Shown: positions 40,779 through 49,036 of the stretch, piece by piece
Layout of the letters: the number at the start of each line of letters is the position of its first letter
Numbering within the stretch: position 1 is the first letter of the stretch
Assembly (NCBI GenBank): GCA_964619955.1
Contig: CAZUJF010000009.1
Span: 62,001 to 126,000, forward strand
Length of the DNA stretch: 64,000 nucleotides
Origin: JACQFK01 sp964619955
Lineage (GTDB): Bacteria; Planctomycetota; MHYJ01; JACPRB01
Reading direction: 5' to 3'
Notes under the pieces: generated by a model
Told to the model about the DNA's origin: nothing
Database searches by the model: none
What the model saw: only the letters and a program-made list of their open reading frames with translations
Position numbers and translations under genes: made by a program

Positions 40779-42401
40779 TCAGGCGGGGATCCACACGCGG
40801 ACGGTGGTCCCCCTCCCTTCCTGGCTCTCGATCGAGATCTCCCCGCCGTGCGCCTGGACGATCTTGCGGGCGATCGCCAGCCCCATGCCCACGCCGGTGG
40901 ATTTCGTGGTGAAGAAGGGGTCGAAGACGCGGCCCAGAACGTCCTTCGGGATTCCGGCGCCGTCGTCGACGACTTCCACGGCGACGCCGTCCTTGCGGTC
41001 GGGCTCGGGGCCCGCCGCCGCCTGGCAGCGGTACGTCACATGCCCGATCTTGAGGTTGCGGGAGCAGGCCTCGACGGCGTTGAGGCCGAGGTTCAACAGC
41101 ACCTGCTTGAGCTTGTCGGCGTCCCCCCGGCAGACGACGGTGCGCGGCGCCTCCGTCCGGATCTCGACGTTGCGGTCCCGTCTCGCCTCCAGGAGCAGCA
41201 CCGTCTCCTCGATCACCTCCGCCAGGTTGCACAGGGCCAGGTCCACGGGACGGTCGTTCGCGTAATCCATGAATTCGGAGATGATCCCGTTGAGCCGGTC
41301 GCTCTCGCGGATGACGACCTGGAGGAGCTGCCGGTCCTCCTCGCGGGACAGCGAACTGCCCTCAAGCTCCTGGGCCGCCCCCCGGATGGACGCGAGGGGG
41401 TTCCGGATCTCGTGCGCCATGGAGGCGCTCATCTCGAGGAGGGCCTTGAAGCGGTCGGCCCGCCGCGTCATCTCCTCCATCTGGTTGCGAAGCGAGAGAT
41501 CGCTGAAGATGACCACGATGCCCCGGAGCGCCCCGGGACCCTCGTCCGAAAGGGGCGAAACGGTGACCCGCACCGGCGCGCGCCGGAGCGGGAACTCGCG
41601 GCTGCCGCGCTGTCCGCTCCGCAGTCCGAGCCTCAGGAACTCGGCGATCTCGCGCGGGAGGGCCTCCTCGATCCGCCGGCCCTCCAGGACCTGCCCCTCG
41701 GCCAGCCCCAGGAGGGCCACGGTCGGCGGGTTCACGAACTGGATTTCACCGAAGCGGTCGGCCGCCAGCACGCCGCCGGCCATGTTCTTCAGGATCTCCT
41801 CGTTGAGGATCCGGACGTGGCTCACCTCCGCGGTCAGCCGCCCCGCCAGCAGGGCCACGACGTGGAGGGACAGGGCGAAGAAGAACAGGTACGGGAGGAC
41901 GAAGGTCCTCCGCGCCGCGTACTCGCCGACGACGACCGGATCCGTGAACGGCAGCGCCAGAGAAACGCCCTCGTAGTGGGCGAGGAAATACAGGGTGGAG
42001 ACCGCCGCGAGGATGATCGACGCGCCCGAGGCGAATCCGACCCCCAGGCGCGGCCCCAGGAGGACGGCGGACGCGATGACGACGGCGAAGAACAGGAACG
42101 CGAAGAAGCGGTCGATGCCGGTGAAATACGTGAGCGCCCCGACGATGAGGACGTCCAGGGCCAGCTGTCCCGCCGCCAGCCGGCGCAATCTCACGCCGCT
42201 GCGCGCCAGCAGCAGATACACGAGGTTGAGGAGGCAGGCCCCGATGAGCGTGTAGTAGGGCGCGAAGGAACCCGCCTCCCCGACGCGGGTCCACAGGATC
42301 GCCCCGATGCCGGCCACCGCCAGCGCCAGGCGGCCGAACATCAGCCACTTGAGGCGCGTCTCCAGGGCCTGTTCGCCGCCCGACCGGGACCGGGACAGCA
42401 T
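40779..42401 (-). CDS. PilS-like membrane sensor histidine kinase
   Basis: A 540-residue kinase. Six hydrophobic segments occupy residues about 20-190, followed by a PAS domain (about 195-300), HisKA with phospho-accepting His330 in SMAHEIRNPLASI, and HATPase_c with the N box (LNLGLNAVEA), G1 (DDGAGIP) and G2 (GVGMGLAI). This layout is that of PilS, which controls pilin transcription through PilR. No PilR is in the window. It is 10 nt downstream of pilC, supporting a role in the pilus system. GGGGG lies upstream of the ATG. Confidence 0.85.
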   Translation of the reverse strand: MLSRSRSGGEQALETRLKWLMFGRLALAVAGIGAILWTRVGEAGSFAPYYTLIGACLLNLVYLLLARSGVRLRRLAAGQLALDVLIVGALTYFTGIDRFFAFLFFAVVIASAVLLGPRLGVGFASGASIILAAVSTLYFLAHYEGVSLALPFTDPVVVGEYAARRTFVLPYLFFFALSLHVVALLAGRLTAEVSHVRILNEEILKNMAGGVLAADRFGEIQFVNPPTVALLGLAEGQVLEGRRIEEALPREIAEFLRLGLRSGQRGSREFPLRRAPVRVTVSPLSDEGPGALRGIVVIFSDLSLRNQMEEMTRRADRFKALLEMSASMAHEIRNPLASIRGAAQELEGSSLSREEDRQLLQVVIRESDRLNGIISEFMDYANDRPVDLALCNLAEVIEETVLLLEARRDRNVEIRTEAPRTVVCRGDADKLKQVLLNLGLNAVEACSRNLKIGHVTYRCQAAAGPEPDRKDGVAVEVVDDGAGIPKDVLGRVFDPFFTTKSTGVGMGLAIARKIVQAHGGEISIESQEGRGTTVRVWIPA

Positions 42402-42411
42402 CCCGGGCCCC

Positions 42412-43635
42412 CTACTTGCTGCTCAGGTTCGACTGGATCTGGATGATCGGGAGGAAGATCGACAGGACGATGAAGCCGACGATCAGGCCCATCATCGCGA
42501 TCATCAACGGCTCGATCAGGGAGGTCAGCGACTTGACCATCGCCTTGACCTCGGAGTCGTAGAACTCCGCGATCTTCATGAGCAGCTTCTCGAGGGCGCC
42601 GGTCTTCTCGCCGATCGAGATCATGCGCGTGACCATCGGGGGGAAGCGCTTGCTCTCAGCCAGCGGCTCGCCCAGGGTCTCGCCCTTCTGGACCTGGTCC
42701 TTGGCATGCAGCACGGCGGCCTCGATCAGCAGGTTGCCCGACGTGGAGGCCACGATGTCCAGCGCCGCCAGCATGGGCACGCCCGACTGGATCAGGGTGG
42801 CGAAGGTGCGGGAGAAACGGGAGATGGCGACCTTCCGGAACAGGGGCCCGAAGACGGGCGCGTGAAGCACGCACCAGTCGAACTGCCACGCGCCGGTCTT
42901 GGTCTTCACGTACAAGCGCGCGGCCACGGCGAAGACGATCACGCCGATGATGACCCAGAGGAAATGCTCGCGGAGCACGATGCTGATGAAGATCAGGAAT
43001 TCCGTCGGCGGGGGGAGCTTGGTCATCCCGAGCTGCTCGAAGATGACCTGGAATTTCGGCACGATGCCCACGACCAGACCGACGGTGATGGAGATGATCA
43101 GGCACAGGGAGATGACCGGATAGGTCATGGCGGCCTTGATCTCGCGCTTCAACTCCTCCGCGGACTCCATGAAATCCGCCAGGCGCTGGAGGATGATGTC
43201 CAGCTGGCCCGAGGCCTCGCCGGCCTTGATCATGTTGATGTAGATCTTGGTGAAGAGCTTCGGATGCTCGCTCAGCGCGGTCGAGAAATCGCTGCCCGCC
43301 CGGACGCGCTCGATGACCTTGTCCAGCGTCAGCTTGAATCCGGCGTCCGAGGCCTGCTCGTGGAGGATCTCCAGCGACTCCAGGAGCGGGATGCCCGAGC
43401 TGATCATCGTGGACAGCTGGCGGGTCAGGACGCAGATGTCCTTGGTCTTGACGTGGGGCCGGGGGGGGCCGAACAGGCCGTGGCTCTTCTTGCCGCCCTT
43501 CTGCTCGCTGATGGTCTGGACGGAGAGATTCTTCTTCTTGAGCTCCGCCTGGGCCGCGGACTTGTCGGCGGCGCGGATCGTCGCTTCGACCTTTTTGCCG
43601 TCCGCCCCTTTGGCGACGTAGGTAAATACGGCCAT
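42412..43635 (-). CDS. pilC: Type IV pilus / type II secretion inner-membrane platform protein PilC (GspF)
   Basis: A 407-residue GspF-family protein with two repeated cytoplasmic T2SSF domains and three TM helices. Typical segments are LSTMISSGIPLLESLEIL, MIKAGEASGQLDIIL and MISIGEKTGALEKLL. It is the platform that couples PilB to pilus assembly. The start is at MAVFTYVAKG with GGAGAGGG upstream; the longer frame has no support. A promoter (TTTACA, 17 nt, TACACT) lies just ahead. Confidence 0.95.
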   Translation of the reverse strand: MAVFTYVAKGADGKKVEATIRAADKSAAQAELKKKNLSVQTISEQKGGKKSHGLFGPPRPHVKTKDICVLTRQLSTMISSGIPLLESLEILHEQASDAGFKLTLDKVIERVRAGSDFSTALSEHPKLFTKIYINMIKAGEASGQLDIILQRLADFMESAEELKREIKAAMTYPVISLCLIISITVGLVVGIVPKFQVIFEQLGMTKLPPPTEFLIFISIVLREHFLWVIIGVIVFAVAARLYVKTKTGAWQFDWCVLHAPVFGPLFRKVAISRFSRTFATLIQSGVPMLAALDIVASTSGNLLIEAAVLHAKDQVQKGETLGEPLAESKRFPPMVTRMISIGEKTGALEKLLMKIAEFYDSEVKAMVKSLTSLIEPLMIAMMGLIVGFIVLSIFLPIIQIQSNLSSK

Positions 43636-43662
43636 CGACCCTCTCCTTGATGCTACAGGTTC

Positions 43663-43691
43663 AGTGTACCCCACGACGGGGGGAATGTAAA
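43663..43691 (-). promoter_or_regulatory. Internal promoter upstream of pilC
   Basis: Minus strand -35 TTTACA (43691-43686), 17-nt spacer, -10 TACACT (43668-43663). It lies between the pilB hairpin and pilC, and would allow pilC and the kinase to be expressed apart from pilB. Confidence 0.65.
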
Positions 43692-43696
43692 CCCTT

Positions 43697-43720
43697 CGCC
43701 TGCAGGGTGTCCCGCAGGCG
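43697..43720 (-). terminator. Hairpin directly after pilB
   Basis: A 7-bp stem (CGCCTGC/GCAGGCG) with an inner GGG/CCC starts right after the pilB stop. There is no strong U-tract. It is probably an attenuating terminator between pilB and pilC. Confidence 0.55.
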
Positions 43721-45460
43721 TTAGTCGTCGTTCATCGTCATGCGGATGACCTCTTCCAGGGTGGTCCTCCCCCGCATGGCGTTGAGCAGCCCCGTCCGCC
43801 GGAGCGTGAGCATCCCGCGCTGCTGCACCGCGAACCGCTTGATGTCCATGGCCGCGCGCCGCTCGATGACCATCTTCTTGATGTCCTCGTCCAGCAGCAG
43901 CGCCTCCAGGATGGCGAAACGGCCGCGGTATCCGTTGGCGCAGGACGGGCACCCGACCGCCTTCCACAGCTTGATGTTCTCGAAATCCTCGTCCCGGAAG
44001 CCCAGCGTCTTAAGGTCCGCCACGGGGGGAAGCTTGTCCACCGGGGCCTTGCAGCGGTCGCAGAGCTTCCGGCAGAGTCGCTGGGCGGCCACGAGGATCA
44101 GCGCCGACGACACCATGAACGGGTCGATGCCCATGTCCACGAGTCGCGCGATCGAACTGGCGGCGTCGTTCGTGTGCAGCGTGGAGAAGACGAGGTGCCC
44201 CGTGATGGCGGCCTTGACCGCGATGTCCGCCGTCTCGAAATCGCGGATTTCGCCGATCATGATCGTGTCCGGGTCCTGGCGCAGCAGGCTGCGGAGGGCC
44301 GCGGCGAAGGTCAGGCCGCGCTTGACGTTCACCGGGACCTGGATGACGCCCTCGAGCTGGTATTCGACGGGGTCCTCCACCGTGCAGACGTTTTCCTCGG
44401 GATCCAGCACCTCGCGGAGCGAGGCGTAGAGCGTCGTGGATTTCCCCGACCCCGTCGGGCCGGTCACCAGGAGCATGCCGTAGGAGGCGGACAGGGTCTT
44501 GCGGAACGCGGCCTCGGCCTCGGGTTCGAAGCCGAGCTTCTCGATGCCGATGTTCAGGCTGGAGGAGTCCAGGATGCGGAGCACGGCCTTCTCGCCGTGC
44601 ACCGTCGGCAGGATCGACACGCGGAAGTCGACCTGGCGGCCCTCGAACTTGACCTGGAACTTCCCGTCCTGCGGGACGCGGCGCTCCGCGATGTCCAGGT
44701 TCGACATGATCTTGATGCGCGAGATGATCGAGTTGTGCATGTTCTTGGGGGGGGCCTGCTGCGCCTTCAGCACGCCGTCCGCCCGGTACCGCACGCTCAC
44801 CGACTTCTCGTAGGGCTCGAGGTGGATGTCGCTCGCCCCCATCCGGAGCGCCTGCGCCACCAGGTAGTTCACGAGCTTGATGACCGGGGATTCGCCCGAG
44901 TCGTCCGTGATCGCGGAGAGGTCGATCTGCTCGTCGTCCTGCTCCTTCTTGAGCTCGAGATCGGACCCCTTGTTCTCCTGCTCGATGTCCTCGAGCACCT
45001 TGTCCATCTGCGCCTCGGCGGCGTTGTACGCCTTCGAGATCGCCTTCTTGATGGCCCGCTCGCAGGACACCACGGGCCGCAGGTCGCAATTGGTCAGGGT
45101 CCGGACGTCGTCCAGCTTCAGGATGTCGAACGGGTTCCCCACCGCGATGGTCAGGATGTTGCCGATCTTGGAGAGCGGCAGGACGCAGTAGTAGGTGGCC
45201 AGTTCCTGGTTGATGACCTGGAGCGCGTCCTCGTTGTGGCTGATCTTCTCCACGTCCACCGGAGGGATGTTCGTCTCCAGGGAGATCGCCGAGAGATAGC
45301 TCATCTCGTCGACCATCCCCTTCTCCAGGATCACCTCGGAGTACGACTTGTTCTCCTGGTCGGCGATGAGCGCCGCCTGTTCGGCGCGCGCCTCGTCCAG
45401 CACGCCCTGCTTCACGAGGACCTTGCGGATGCGCTGGTAGAACTTGTCCCGGATCGCCAT
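43721..45460 (-). CDS. pilB: Pilus assembly/type II secretion ATPase PilB (GspE)
   Basis: A 579-residue secretion ATPase. It has an N-terminal MshEN-type domain (about 1-140), a linker, then N2 and the motor domain: Walker A GPTGSGKST, Asp box EDPVEYQLEGV, Walker B IMIGEIRDFETAD and His box STLHTND. The C-terminal zinc clamp is CDRC...CPSC. It drives pilus extension or pseudopilus assembly. GGAGAAG overlaps the end of the preceding gene, 2 nt from the start. It is downstream of pilT and a lone MshEN gene on one transcript. Confidence 0.95.
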   Translation of the reverse strand: MAIRDKFYQRIRKVLVKQGVLDEARAEQAALIADQENKSYSEVILEKGMVDEMSYLSAISLETNIPPVDVEKISHNEDALQVINQELATYYCVLPLSKIGNILTIAVGNPFDILKLDDVRTLTNCDLRPVVSCERAIKKAISKAYNAAEAQMDKVLEDIEQENKGSDLELKKEQDDEQIDLSAITDDSGESPVIKLVNYLVAQALRMGASDIHLEPYEKSVSVRYRADGVLKAQQAPPKNMHNSIISRIKIMSNLDIAERRVPQDGKFQVKFEGRQVDFRVSILPTVHGEKAVLRILDSSSLNIGIEKLGFEPEAEAAFRKTLSASYGMLLVTGPTGSGKSTTLYASLREVLDPEENVCTVEDPVEYQLEGVIQVPVNVKRGLTFAAALRSLLRQDPDTIMIGEIRDFETADIAVKAAITGHLVFSTLHTNDAASSIARLVDMGIDPFMVSSALILVAAQRLCRKLCDRCKAPVDKLPPVADLKTLGFRDEDFENIKLWKAVGCPSCANGYRGRFAILEALLLDEDIKKMVIERRAAMDIKRFAVQQRGMLTLRRTGLLNAMRGRTTLEEVIRMTMNDD

Positions 45461-45462
45461 GG

Positions 45463-46053
45463 CTACTTCTTCTCCCCGGGACGCGCGACCGCGGAAACCG
45501 CCGCCTTCACGACCGTCCCGGTGGGCGGGTTGGCCGCCCGGACGGGGGGCGCGGCCGCCGCCGGCTTGGCCGGGACGCCGGCCGCGGCGGGTTTCGCCCC
45601 CGCCGCCTTCGGCTGCGGCGCGTGTTTCTCGAGCGCCTCCCGGGCCTGCTGGCAGGTCGTCACGTACAGGAAGAGCTGGGATCCCGTCGCCTTCTCGAGC
45701 TTTTCGTAGACCTCCGGGTTCGGCACCCCCGCGACCGCCACGAGCACCGTCTTCCCGATCTTGTCCAGGACGATCAGCTGGTTCTGCCACATGAAGTCGC
45801 CCGGGATGCCCTTCAGCACGTCCCGGTCCACCCGGTAGCGGGAGGCGTCGATGTAGGGCAGCCCCGACTGCTTCACCACGCAGCGGGCGACGTCCATGTC
45901 CGTGGCGAGCCCGAGCTTGATCAGCAGTTCGATGAACCCCTCGCCCGTGACGCGCATGTGGCGGTGGATCTCGACGACCTGGTCGTCCTTGAGGAGGCCT
46001 TCCTCGACGAGCAGCTCGTCGAGACGTTTCCGGACCAGCTTCGCGATCGGCAT
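45463..46053 (-). CDS. Stand-alone MshEN (GspE N-terminal) domain protein
   Basis: A 196-residue protein whose first 140 residues match the N-terminal MshEN/T2SSE_N domain of PilB-type ATPases (LVEEGLLKDDQVVEIHRHM, ELLIKLGLATDMDVA, VPNPEVYEKL). The remaining 55 residues are an Ala/Pro-rich basic tail. There is no ATPase domain. Some MshEN domains bind c-di-GMP; the consensus here is degenerate, so that is uncertain. It may regulate or dock to PilB, which follows after 2 nt and carries its own copy. Confidence 0.82.
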   Translation of the reverse strand: MPIAKLVRKRLDELLVEEGLLKDDQVVEIHRHMRVTGEGFIELLIKLGLATDMDVARCVVKQSGLPYIDASRYRVDRDVLKGIPGDFMWQNQLIVLDKIGKTVLVAVAGVPNPEVYEKLEKATGSQLFLYVTTCQQAREALEKHAPQPKAAGAKPAAAGVPAKPAAAAPPVRAANPPTGTVVKAAVSAVARPGEKK

Positions 46054-46076
46054 AGGATTCCGTTATTATAACCCGT

Positions 46077-47141
46077 CTACCCGCGCTGGAAGGTCTTCTT
46101 CAGATCTTCGATGTCGCCCGAGTACATCAGCGCATCCTCGAAGGTCAGATGGCCCCCCTTGTACGCCTCGTAGAGGGACTGGTTCATCGTCTTCATGCCC
46201 ATCTTCCCGGACACCTGGATGATGGAGTAGACCTGGTGGGCCTTGTTGTCCCGGATGAGCGACTTCACCGCGGAGTTGGCGAGCATCACCTCCGAGATCA
46301 GGACCCGGCCCTTGCCGTTGGACTTCGGGACCAGCTGCTGGCAGAACACCGCGTTGAGCGTGAACGAGAGCTGCGTGCGGATCTGCTGCTGCTGCCCGGA
46401 CGGGAACACGTCCACGATTCGGTTGATCGTCTGGACGGCGTCCGAGGTGTGCAGCGTGGCGAACGTGAGGTGGCCCGTCTCGCTGATCGTCAGCGCGGCC
46501 TCGATCGTCTCCATGTCCCGCATTTCGCCGACCAGCACGATGTCGGGGTCCTGCCGCAGCACGTGGCGGAGGGACTCCTTGAAGCCGTGGGTGTCCGTCC
46601 CCACCTCGCGCTGGTTCACCAGGCAGTTCTTGTTCTTGTGCACGAACTCGATGGGATCCTCGATGGTCATGATGTGGTAGTTGCCGCCCTGGTTGAGGTA
46701 GTCGATCATCGCCGCCAGGGTCGTGGATTTCCCCGAGCCCGTGGCCCCCGTGACCAGCACCAGGCCGCGCGGCTGTTCGCAGAGGTCCACGCAGACCTTC
46801 TTGGGCAGGCTCAGGTCGTCGAAGGTCCGGATCGCGTGCGGCACGAGGCGGAACACGGCCCCCACCGAACCGCGCTGGAGGAAGACGTTCGTCCGGAAGC
46901 GGCCCAGGTTGTCGACGCCGAAGGAGAAGTCCAGCTCCAGTTCCTTCTCGAACCGCGCGATCTGGTCCTCCGAAAGCACCCCGTAGACGAGCTTCTGGGA
47001 TTCCTCCTTCGTCAGGGTGTCGAACTCGGTGGGCACCAGCTTGCCGTCGATGCGCACGCGCGGCGGCGAACCCGAGGCGATGTGAAGGTCCGACCCGCCC
47101 CGCTGGACGAGCAACTGCAGGAGTTCTTCCAGGCTGACCAT
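46077..47141 (-). CDS. pilT: Twitching motility retraction ATPase PilT
   Basis: A 354-residue ATPase: Walker A GATGSGKST, Asp box EDPIEFVHKN, Walker B IVLVGEMRDMETIEAAL, His box ATLHTSD, and the retraction-specific C-terminal motif AVKSLIRDNKAHQV, equivalent to AIRNLIRE. This motif marks PilT rather than PilB, so the system is a retractile type IV pilus rather than only a type II secretion apparatus. GAGGAGGAA lies upstream of the ATG. It heads the co-directional pil block. Confidence 0.95.
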   Translation of the reverse strand: MVSLEELLQLLVQRGGSDLHIASGSPPRVRIDGKLVPTEFDTLTKEESQKLVYGVLSEDQIARFEKELELDFSFGVDNLGRFRTNVFLQRGSVGAVFRLVPHAIRTFDDLSLPKKVCVDLCEQPRGLVLVTGATGSGKSTTLAAMIDYLNQGGNYHIMTIEDPIEFVHKNKNCLVNQREVGTDTHGFKESLRHVLRQDPDIVLVGEMRDMETIEAALTISETGHLTFATLHTSDAVQTINRIVDVFPSGQQQQIRTQLSFTLNAVFCQQLVPKSNGKGRVLISEVMLANSAVKSLIRDNKAHQVYSIIQVSGKMGMKTMNQSLYEAYKGGHLTFEDALMYSGDIEDLKKTFQRG

Positions 47142-47271
47142 AGGTCGCTATTCCTCCTCGTCGAAGGGCTTGTCACGCCCGGCACCCCGGCCGGGCCCCC
47201 CGTGATCTTTTTACAGGATACCCTGCCCGGACGCTCCCCACGACGCTTTTCCGCACGCCGGGATGTGAAAT

Positions 47272-47313
47272 CGCCCGGCCCGCCTGCCCCGGGGGGGGGC
47301 GGCGGGCCGGGCG
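47272..47313 (-). terminator. GC-rich hairpin downstream of the OmpA-like gene
   Basis: A perfect 13-bp stem (47272-47284 with 47301-47313) with a 16-nt loop begins 24 nt past the stop of the minus-strand OmpA-like gene, followed by ATTTC on that strand. It separates that gene from pilT. Confidence 0.7.
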
Positions 47314-47336
47314 GGACGTTCCTGGGCAGCCCGGGC

Positions 47337-47984
47337 TCAAGGCGCGATGACGAGCTCCACGCGCCGGTTCTTGGACTTCTCCCCGGGGACGGCGGGGTCG
47401 TGTTCCGCATGCGCCTCGCAGACGATGCGCCCGGCGTCCACGCCCCCCTTCTCCACCAGATGGTGCAGGACCGCGTGGGCCCGCTCGAAGGACAGCTCCC
47501 AGTTGCAGTGGAACTTGGCCTTCGTCCGGCGGATCGGATCCGCGTCCGAATGGCCCTCCACCCGGATGCGGCCCGTCGGATGGTTCTTCTTCAGGTACGC
47601 CGCCACCTGGCTCATGGAGCGCTCGCCCGCGCCGCTCAGCGAGGCCGACCCGCTGGTGAAGAAGATGTCCGTCGGCAGATTGATCACCGTGTCCTCGCCG
47701 CGCTTCTTCACGTCGAGACCCGTGCTGTCCGGCTTCGCCTCGTAGGGCGTGACGGCCACCCCGGCCGCGGCCTTCTCGGCCAGCCGCTGCTTGTCGCGCT
47801 CCAACCCCTCGATGCGGGCCTGCGCCGAGAGCAGCCCCGCTTCGCTCTGCTCTTTCTGGCGGAGCAGGTCCTCGTTCTCCAGGGTGAGCTCGTCCACCCG
47901 GCGCTGCAGGTCGCCGGAACTGCATCCCAGGGCCGCCAGGCCCGCCATCACGCCCGCCGACAGGAACAGGATCTTTTTCGACAT
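47337..47984 (-). CDS. OmpA/Pal-family peptidoglycan-binding lipoprotein
   Basis: A 215-residue lipoprotein. The signal ends in lipobox LAALGCSS (Cys21). A coiled coil (about 25-75) leads to an OmpA C-terminal domain: INLPTDIFFTSGSASLS, RIRVEGHSDADPI, ELSFERAHAVLHHL and SKNRRVEL. It should link the cell envelope to peptidoglycan. Its place between pilD and pilT suggests a possible envelope-anchoring role for the pilus, but it is a separate unit with its own terminator. The ATG follows GGGGG at 13 nt. Confidence 0.88.
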   Translation of the reverse strand: MSKKILFLSAGVMAGLAALGCSSGDLQRRVDELTLENEDLLRQKEQSEAGLLSAQARIEGLERDKQRLAEKAAAGVAVTPYEAKPDSTGLDVKKRGEDTVINLPTDIFFTSGSASLSGAGERSMSQVAAYLKKNHPTGRIRVEGHSDADPIRRTKAKFHCNWELSFERAHAVLHHLVEKGGVDAGRIVCEAHAEHDPAVPGEKSKNRRVELVIAP

Positions 47985-48093
47985 GGCCTATACCCCCACC
48001 ACAAACATTCCGGGACCCGGGCGGGCCCCGACCCACTGGAAGGGTATATCGGCGGGAGGCGCCGGAGGCTGTTGCGGATTCCGGGAAGGACGC

Positions 48094-49026
48094 TCAGACG
48101 AGCCAGCGCTCGACCAGTTCGTGGACGAAGTCCATGTAGAGTTTCAGGCCCAGGTCCACCCAGCGGCCGAGGTACAGCACCCCCAGCGCGCCCGCGGAGA
48201 GGAAGGGTCCGAACGGCACGTAGCCCAGGCGCCGCGTGGCGACGAACCGCACGAGACCCGTCAGCGAACCCGCCAGGCAGGCCAGCAGGAACGTCAGCAG
48301 CACGCCGCGCCACCCGAGCACGGCGCCCGCCATGGCCATGAACTTGACGTCCCCGAGCCCCATCGCCTCGGTCTCGCCGAGCTCCGCGATCCGCCGGCGG
48401 AAGAGCACCTTGCCCAGCACCGCCACCGCGTAGAGCGTGCCCCCGCCCGTCAGCGCCCCCACGGCGGCCGCCCCCAGGGACACCAGGTTGGGCTGCGACA
48501 GCACCCAGGTCGTGCCGGGCAGGCCCAGACGCCCCGCCTCCGGATGCAGGAAGGGGAAGAGGGCCGAGACCGCCAGCCCGAGGCCCAGCCCCGGGAGCGT
48601 GATCTCGTCCGGAAGGATGCGGAACTCCAGGTCGATGAACGTGCAGACGATCAGCGCGCTCACGAACGCGGTCTCGACCGCGAACTTCGCCGCCTGCCCC
48701 CCGGGGCCCAGGGCCGGGCTGTCGTAGAGGGCCCGCCAGCCCGCCCAGAGGAAGAGGCCCCCGCTCAGCAGTTCCACCCCCGCGTAGCGCGGCGATATCG
48801 GCAGCTTGCAGGAGCGGCAGCGCCCCTTCAGGAGCAGCCAGCTGAGCACGGGGACGTTGTCGTACCAGGCGATCCCGGACGAGCAGCCGGGGCAGCGCGA
48901 CCGCGGCCCCTTGATGGACATGCAGTTCCGGGGCAGGCGGAAAATGCAGACGTTCAGGAACGAGCCGATCAGCAGGCCCAGGATCCCGGAGAAGACAAAG
49001 AGCACCTGGCGCTGGCGCTCGTCCAT
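48094..49026 (-). CDS. pilD: Type IV prepilin peptidase / N-methyltransferase
   Basis: A 310-residue membrane protein with the PilD pattern: an N-terminal methylase-type domain with two zinc CxxC pairs (CPGC and CRSC), then the A24 peptidase core with active-site Asp in CTFIDLEFRILPDE and in GLGDVKF. Eight or so TM helices. It processes pilins and pseudopilins at the inner membrane. It lies 10 nt after the TPR/alpha-CTD gene. No prepilin gene is in the window. Confidence 0.93.
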   Translation of the reverse strand: MDERQRQVLFVFSGILGLLIGSFLNVCIFRLPRNCMSIKGPRSRCPGCSSGIAWYDNVPVLSWLLLKGRCRSCKLPISPRYAGVELLSGGLFLWAGWRALYDSPALGPGGQAAKFAVETAFVSALIVCTFIDLEFRILPDEITLPGLGLGLAVSALFPFLHPEAGRLGLPGTTWVLSQPNLVSLGAAAVGALTGGGTLYAVAVLGKVLFRRRIAELGETEAMGLGDVKFMAMAGAVLGWRGVLLTFLLACLAGSLTGLVRFVATRRLGYVPFGPFLSAGALGVLYLGRWVDLGLKLYMDFVHELVERWLV

Positions 49027-49036
49027 CGCGGGAATC

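Noticed and set aside
38935..41232. Longer start for the O-antigen ligase-like protein inside the kinase gene
   Set aside because: The extra N-terminus is Gly/Arg/Asp-rich shadow of the kinase; a GTG 2 nt after the kinase stop begins the first TM helix.
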